Below, one piece after another: positions 31,058-31,092 of a stretch of 31,092 nt of DNA. Numbering within the stretch: the stretch's first letter is position 1; every line of letters begins with the position of its first letter. The stretch is taken from assembly GCA_964457585.1 (NCBI GenBank), contig CAYWFU010000029.1:1-31092 (forward strand), in the 5' to 3' direction. The notes below the pieces were generated by a model that worked only from the letters and a program-made list of their open reading frames with translations, did not search any database and was not told where the DNA came from. Source of the DNA: CAYWFU01 sp964457585. Lineage in GTDB: Bacteria; JACRDZ01. The translations under genes were made by a program, and so were the position numbers.

Positions 31058-31092
31058 GTAAATGTTACCGAAATATAATTAAATATTAATTA

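Overview
The window is about 31 kb of AT-rich bacterial chromosome (roughly 30% G+C by eye) using the standard code, with ATG starts behind GGAGG-like ribosome binding sites. The host looks Gram-negative. It encodes an outer-membrane porin ending in Phe, periplasmic binding proteins, a probable lipoprotein and MurJ. Very long runs of A/T and a mosaic of lineage-typical genes suggest an uncultivated candidate-phylum bacterium, but I cannot place it to phylum from this window. Almost every gene is housekeeping or transport. Phage genes, CRISPR arrays and intact transposase genes are absent.

Layout. (1) 1-2049, minus: a DegT-type sugar aminotransferase, a QueD-like protein and a truncated secreted SH3b protein form one operon. 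(2) 2213-6591, plus: hisC, a TIM-barrel isomerase/epimerase, rsmA, a secreted Kelch-like protein and a MarC-family protein, tightly packed. (3) 6615-10106, plus: gcvH, the SRP RNA gene, dnaX and a divergent purC. (4) 13849-10107, minus: a BirA-type biotin operator, bioB, bioD (apparently starting at ATT), a soluble PAS histidine kinase and a single-domain response regulator. The regulator ends back-to-back with purC. (5) 19737-13860, minus: a 1282-residue surface protein with four BACON-like repeats and a beta-helix, an adenosine-deaminase-family enzyme, a tRNA with anticodon CAT and a small membrane protein. (6) 19747-21069, plus: a strong promoter, a 16-bp palindrome exactly at the predicted transcription start, a 17-codon upstream ORF and a DUF4143-type AAA ATPase. 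(7) 21070-21569: about 500 bp with no gene, holding a complete 212-bp MITE-like element with a 9-bp target duplication, nested in a second inverted repeat. A half copy of the same element lies at 2058-2159. (8) 21506-24577, plus: a 24-codon ORF, an orphan PhnD-like binding protein, a cold-shock protein with a strong terminator, and murJ. (9) 24755-31057, plus: a phosphate-starvation block (psiE-like, porin, pstS, pstC, pstA, pstB, phoU) with Pho-box-like 11-bp-phased repeats before psiE and pstS, and two strong hairpins between pstB and phoU.

How it works together: the right end is a self-contained high-affinity phosphate uptake unit. An outer-membrane porin passes phosphate to PstS, PstCAB imports it, and PhoU gives feedback, with Pho-type control inferred from the DNA repeats. 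The middle minus-strand block makes biotin under apparent BirA control and carries a two-component pair at its end. The most interesting signals are regulatory or structural: the ATT start of bioD, the BirA operator, the phased Pho boxes, the ATPase's promoter-operator-uORF arrangement and the MITE with a clear target-site duplication. I see no clear new multi-gene system.
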